Shown in pieces: positions 23,331 to 26,698 of a stretch of DNA of 26,698 nucleotides. Position numbers and translations under genes: made by a program. Under the pieces are notes generated by a model. It saw only the letters and a program-made list of their open reading frames with translations, was not told where the DNA came from and searched no databases. This stretch comes from Pseudomonadota bacterium (lineage in GTDB: Bacteria > Pseudomonadota > Alphaproteobacteria > Caulobacterales > Caulobacteraceae), in contig JAFAEC010000080.1 of NCBI GenBank assembly GCA_023424215.1, positions 1-26,698 of the forward strand, written 5' to 3'. Each line of letters begins with the position of its first letter. Positions within the stretch are counted from its first letter, which is position 1.

Positions 23331-24611
23331 CTATCGTGCACCGGCGCCCCGAAGGACAGTCCAAACTGTCTCGAGCGCAATCTGAAAATCGAGTGCCGGT
23401 GACATATGCTTAACGTAGTACAAGTCCAGCCGCAGCTTGTTTCTTGTTTCCGAGAGGTTGGAAGCGTATCCGCCCCGTACCTGGGCCCATCCGGTGAGGC
23501 CGGGGCGCACGAGATTGCGATAGGCATATGAGGGTATGGCTTGGACGTAGCGCTCATGAAGCGGCCGCCATTCCGGACGCGGCCCGATCAGGCTCATCTC
23601 GCCCTTGAGGATGTTAACTATCTGCGGCAGTTCATCGACCCGGTATCTTCTCAGCACCCGTGCTGCGCGACCGACCCGTCGATCGTCCTGGGCCGTGGCG
23701 GTGGCGCTTCCCTCCGGCAGGGCGCGCATCGTTCGCAGTTTGTAGATGGTGAAAGGCTTGCCGCCTCGTCCCACCCTTTCCTGGGTAAACAGGATGGGGC
23801 GGCCGATGGTGGCGATCGTCGTAATGGCACCCACGGCGAATACTGGAGCAATGATCGGCGCGAGGGCGAAGACCACCAAGACGTCGACCAACCGCTTGAT
23901 CGGCGCATAGGAAGCTATGGTCCGGTCTGACAGTTGGTCCAAGGCGAAGGCCTCGATGGGCGTCGAACCCAATTGCTCCTCAAGGAAGGTCAGAGGTTGG
24001 CGGACTTGCGCGCCGGCCAAGACCGCTTTCGTAATGGACGGCGACCACTCTGGAGACGAGGCAGATTTGCTTGAGACGAGGATCACGTCGTAATCCTCTA
24101 TATTCTCGGCCGGATCCTTGACGATTGAGCAAATGCCGCTCCACTCCTGCGGATCCACGGAGTTCGGCCCAAGAACCGCCACCCGGAGCCGGTGCTTCAC
24201 GTGCTGATAGACGGTGATCAGGAGCCCGAGAGCGATCGATGCCGCGAACGCGACGACAAGCATCAGTCGGGAGAAAGGAAGGCGCCCCAGAAGAACGACC
24301 AGGGCAAGAGCGCCATGGTAGAGAAGGGCACTATTGAAGGCTCGCCGCATCTTCAATCGAAGCTGGCCGTGCAAGTTCCGCGCGCCGGCTATGGTGGCAA
24401 TGTTGCATACCGTCGCGAGCAGCAACGTAACGGCCGTGGACGATGTGACAGGGCCGTACTGACTTTGAGCAATCAACCAAGCATATAGAGGCACCAGACT
24501 AAGCGCCACCGTCACCGAAAGCAGGGTGATGAGTTCCCTCTTAAAGGCACTGGTCAGCCGATCAGAAAAGCCCCGAGAGTGTAAGTTTGACATTCGAGTC
24601 GGCAATCTCAT
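23331..24611 (-). CDS. Polyprenyl-phosphate sugar-1-phosphate transferase (initiating enzyme)
   Basis: A 426-residue WbaP/WcaJ-type protein. Four hydrophobic segments fill about 25-135, a degenerate middle domain follows, and the bacterial sugar-transferase domain starts at KRLVDVLVVF (239). It contains YKLRTM (290-295), the catalytic DELPQ (326-330), GPRPEW (343-348) and RPGLTGWAQV (369-378). It transfers a sugar 1-phosphate to undecaprenyl phosphate and so starts repeat-unit assembly. The first sugar is not predictable; hexoses are usual for this class, whereas E. coli ECA starts with WecA-type GlcNAc. A second ATG at 24593 is an alternative start six residues later. The 108 bases before it, up to the epimerase stop, show no gene. 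Confidence 0.9.
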   Translation of the reverse strand: MRLPTRMSNLHSRGFSDRLTSAFKRELITLLSVTVALSLVPLYAWLIAQSQYGPVTSSTAVTLLLATVCNIATIAGARNLHGQLRLKMRRAFNSALLYHGALALVVLLGRLPFSRLMLVVAFAASIALGLLITVYQHVKHRLRVAVLGPNSVDPQEWSGICSIVKDPAENIEDYDVILVSSKSASSPEWSPSITKAVLAGAQVRQPLTFLEEQLGSTPIEAFALDQLSDRTIASYAPIKRLVDVLVVFALAPIIAPVFAVGAITTIATIGRPILFTQERVGRGGKPFTIYKLRTMRALPEGSATATAQDDRRVGRAARVLRRYRVDELPQIVNILKGEMSLIGPRPEWRPLHERYVQAIPSYAYRNLVRPGLTGWAQVRGGYASNLSETRNKLRLDLYYVKHMSPALDFQIALETVWTVLRGAGAR

Positions 24612-24719
24612 GATTGACGCGTTTCCTCGCCGAGAAAGAAGTACCGGCTGCGCGTCTCTTGCTGCTACGGAAGGTGGCGGAACGACGACGCGATCTTTCG
24701 CACTCCCGCTTCCCTCGTT

Positions 24720-25718
24720 TCACACGCGATAGTGATCTCTGTACCACGCGACAAAAGCAGGGACCCCTGCTGAAATAGGGGTGGAGGGTTGATAGCCCGT
24801 CAGGCGCTTGAGTAGGTCTGCGGACGCGAACGTTGCCCGTACATCTCCTTCCTGCATCGGCAAGAAGACTTTCTTCGCTTCACGTCCCAGTGCTTTCTCA
24901 ATCTCTTGAATATAATCCATAAGGTTGCTAGGTGTCCCGCCGCCGATGTTGACTAGACGGAATGGAGCTACGGGTGAAAGTGTATCGCCTTCTATAGGCT
25001 CGCCTTGAGGGATTACGCCGGTAAGCCGGACGATGCCCTCGACAAGATCGTCGATGAACGTGAAGTCTCGCGACATTTCACCCTGGCCGTAAACCTCTAT
25101 CTCTTCGTCCGCCAAGATAGCCTTGGTGAACTTAAAGAGTGCCATGTCGGGGCGTCCCCATGGCCCATAGACAGTGAAAAATCTGAAAAAGGTCGTCGGG
25201 ATGTCGAAAAGATGACTATAGCTATGGCCCATCAGTTCGGTCGCGCCTTTGGTTGCCGCATAGAGGGTAAGGGGATGGACAGCCCTGTCCGTCTCGCGAA
25301 ATGGCATCACGGTGTTCGCGCCGTAGGCGGAGCTCGTCGATGCGGCCAGTAGATGCTTTGGCTTGAAAGTGCGAGCACCTTCTAGGATGTTGAAGGTACC
25401 GATCAGATTTGACGATATATAGGAATCGGGATGTTCTATACTGTACCGGACGCCCGCTTGAGCCGCCAGATGCAAAACGACATCCGGGTTTGCGGCCTCC
25501 CACACGCGTTGGAGTGCAGTGCGGTCCTCGAGATCTATACATTCGACCTTGAATGCGTTGTGATGAACCTCAAGCTCCGCGTTTCGCGCGTGCTTCAAGC
25601 CTACGTCATAATACGCGGAAAAATTGTCGACGCCGACAACTTCATGTCCGTCTTGCAGTAACCTACGACAGAGGTGAAACCCAATGAATCCAGCGCTGCC
25701 AGTAACGAGAAATCGCAT
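24720..25718 (-). CDS. UDP-glucuronate 4-epimerase
   Basis: A 332-residue extended SDR epimerase that converts UDP-GlcA to UDP-GalA. The NAD motif TGSAGFIGFH is at 6-15, catalytic Thr-Ser-Ser at 128-130, and YAATK at 153-157. Branch-specific features are VDNFSAYYDVGLKHAR near 30-45 and FFTVYGPWGRPDMALFKF, both typical of uronate epimerases rather than GalE. Its substrate would come from the UDP-glucose dehydrogenase encoded just upstream, so the pair supplies a hexuronic acid. Base composition is the lowest of the window (50% GC at 25081-25140), with some AT-ending codons. The ATG at 25718 has no clear ribosome site, but the protein starts directly at the first Rossmann strand. Confidence 0.9.
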   Translation of the reverse strand: MRFLVTGSAGFIGFHLCRRLLQDGHEVVGVDNFSAYYDVGLKHARNAELEVHHNAFKVECIDLEDRTALQRVWEAANPDVVLHLAAQAGVRYSIEHPDSYISSNLIGTFNILEGARTFKPKHLLAASTSSAYGANTVMPFRETDRAVHPLTLYAATKGATELMGHSYSHLFDIPTTFFRFFTVYGPWGRPDMALFKFTKAILADEEIEVYGQGEMSRDFTFIDDLVEGIVRLTGVIPQGEPIEGDTLSPVAPFRLVNIGGGTPSNLMDYIQEIEKALGREAKKVFLPMQEGDVRATFASADLLKRLTGYQPSTPISAGVPAFVAWYRDHYRV

Positions 25719-25859
25719 ATGGATGAGGCCTGAATGCTGTGGTGAATAATGTTAGATTGAGGCTGTACTGAGTTGTCGGATGAAGGTCACGCCTCCGGGG
25801 ACGGCGCGTCGGCCGCGCAATCGCAGGGAGGTGGCCGACGTCGTGAACGTCCAAAGTCG
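25719..25859 (-). promoter_or_regulatory. ugd-epimerase spacer, AT-rich promoter-like patch
   Basis: These 141 bases contain an inverted repeat near ugd and an AT-rich stretch (about 25738-25762) ahead of the epimerase start. The stretch holds TAACAT and CATTAT-like -10 candidates on the minus strand, without a well-spaced -35. A promoter for the cassette is plausible but not shown. Confidence 0.3.
25807..25840 (-). terminator. Candidate terminator after ugd
   Basis: CGTCGGCC (25807-25814) is the perfect complement of GGCCGACG (25833-25840) with an 18-base loop. On the minus strand it begins 20 bases after the ugd stop. No T tract follows, as for the other candidate terminators here. Confidence 0.4.
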
Positions 25860-26698
25860 CTAGGCCCGTCCGATCGAACTGTACCGGAAGCCGCGCGAGC
25901 GCAGGTCTTCCGGCCGGTAGACGTTGCGCAGGTCGACCATGACCGGCTGGCGCAGCAGCAGCTTGATGCGGTCCAGGTCCAGCGCCCGGAACTGGTTCCA
26001 CTCCGTCAGGATCACCACGGCGTCGGCGCCCTCGACGGCCTCGTAGGGCCCGTCGCGGAACTGCACCCCGTCCAGCAGCTTCGCCGCCTCCTTCATCCCC
26101 TCCGGATCGAAGGCCTGGACCTCGGCGCCCATGGCCAGCAGGGCCGGGGCGATGTCCAGCGAAGGCGCGTCGCGCATGTCGTCGGTGTTGGGCTTGAAGG
26201 TCAGGCCCAGCAGCGCGATGCGCTTGCCCTCCAGGTCGCCGCCCAGCGCCGCAGCCACCCGGCCGGCCATGGCCTTCTTGCGGGCGTCGTTGATCTCCAC
26301 CGTGGTCTCGATCAGCCGCACCGGCGCGCCGGCGTCGGTGGCGGTGCGGACCAGCGCCAGGGTGTCCTTGGGGAAGCAGGAGCCGCCGTAACCCGGCCCG
26401 GCGTGCAGGAATTTCGACCCGATCCGGTTGTCGAGCCCGATGCCGCGGGCGACCTGCTGCACGTCGGCGCCCACCGCCTCGCACAGGTCGGCCATCTCGT
26501 TGATGAAGGTGATCTTCATCGCCAGGAAGGCGTTGGCGGCGTACTTGATCAGCTCCGAGGTGCGCCGCCCGGTGAACAGGATCGGCGTCTCGTTCAGGTT
26601 CAGCGGCCGGTAGAGCTCGCGCATCACCTCGCGGGCCCGCTCGTCCTCGGTCCCGACCACGACCCGGTCGGGGCGCTTGAAGTCCTCGATGGCGGCGC
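25860..26698 (-). CDS. ugd: UDP-glucose 6-dehydrogenase, 5' part outside the window
   Basis: The reading frame runs from the right edge to TAG at 25860-25862, giving about 279 residues of the C-terminal two thirds. The N-terminal NAD-binding Rossmann motif is missing because it lies beyond the window. Visible are the central-domain helix KYAANAFLAMKITFINEMAD, the catalytic Cys in GGSCFPKD (codon 26376-26378), and the C-terminal UDP-binding domain with LLGLTFKPNTDDMRD. GGSCFPKD separates it from WecC. It oxidises UDP-glucose to UDP-glucuronate, the substrate of the next gene. Its codon use is strongly GC-rich (70% at 26041-26100) unlike the adjacent epimerase, so it probably belongs to the ancestral chromosome. 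Confidence 0.93.
   Translation of the reverse strand, partial: AAIEDFKRPDRVVVGTEDERAREVMRELYRPLNLNETPILFTGRRTSELIKYAANAFLAMKITFINEMADLCEAVGADVQQVARGIGLDNRIGSKFLHAGPGYGGSCFPKDTLALVRTATDAGAPVRLIETTVEINDARKKAMAGRVAAALGGDLEGKRIALLGLTFKPNTDDMRDAPSLDIAPALLAMGAEVQAFDPEGMKEAAKLLDGVQFRDGPYEAVEGADAVVILTEWNQFRALDLDRIKLLLRQPVMVDLRNVYRPEDLRSRGFRYSSIGRA

Noticed and set aside
23312..23557. In-frame upstream extension of the pyruvyltransferase
   Set aside because: It overlaps the sugar-transferase gene on the same strand, lacks family similarity, and the ribosome site supports 23311.
1..26698. CRISPR array, tandem repeats or prophage genes
   Set aside because: No regularly spaced repeats, cas genes, integrases or phage structural genes were seen; the only mobile DNA is the IS.

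Overview
The window is high-GC DNA carrying a dense surface-polysaccharide region, most likely from an alphaproteobacterium. A Caulobacterales-type genome (Brevundimonas, Phenylobacterium or Caulobacter) fits best. The reasons are the base composition (60-base samples at 4261-4320 and 26041-26100 are each 70% GC), the frequent GTG starts, the stop/start overlaps, and a legionaminic-acid cassette of the kind those bacteria use on flagellins. This assignment is inference; the window holds no rRNA or tRNA.

Left part (1-7506). A truncated PDZ lipoprotein gene on the minus strand faces a tightly coupled plus-strand operon, legB-legC-legG-legI-legH-legX (489-6585), in which every junction is a 4-base ATGA or GTGA overlap. 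Together these make an N,N'-diacetyllegionaminic acid-type nonulosonic acid from a GDP-HexNAc precursor. The CMP-activating enzyme (LegF) and the glycosyltransferase are not in the window. A PP1-like metallophosphoesterase follows. It converges on the next gene across a perfect 11-bp palindrome that contains both stop codons.

Centre (7520-13596, minus strand). Transcribed from 13596 downwards are an outer-membrane OPX lipoprotein, a Wzc-type co-polymerase/tyrosine kinase, a membrane-anchored helical-repeat protein with a C-terminal jelly-roll-like domain, a 75-residue exported peptide with its own candidate promoter, and a WaaL/Wzy-type ligase or polymerase. A 464-base intergenic region separates this block from the divergent wecB-wecC.

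Right part (14061-26698). wecB-wecC (UDP-ManNAcA synthesis) runs rightward. A minus-strand run converges on it: UDP-glucuronate 4-epimerase, initiating sugar-phosphate transferase, pyruvyltransferase, GT4 glycosyltransferase, Wzy, Wzx and WecG (ManNAcA transferase). Between the two lies a dead IS3-family element (16510-17781) with clean ends and a CCTG target duplication. A partial UDP-glucose dehydrogenase closes the window. The right part is visibly less GC-rich (50% at 25081-25140) and GC returns to 70% inside ugd, which looks like an exchangeable polysaccharide cassette inserted beside housekeeping genes.

Taken together the right and centre parts encode a Wzx/Wzy-dependent acidic polysaccharide. 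It is predicted to contain ManNAcA and a hexuronic acid with pyruvate ketals, exported through OPX/Wzc. The legionaminic operon is a separate sugar pathway. I found no clear sign of a wholly new system. The less ordinary items are the composite palindromes, the multiply inactivated IS with intact ends, the small exported peptide and the jelly-roll/helical-repeat protein.
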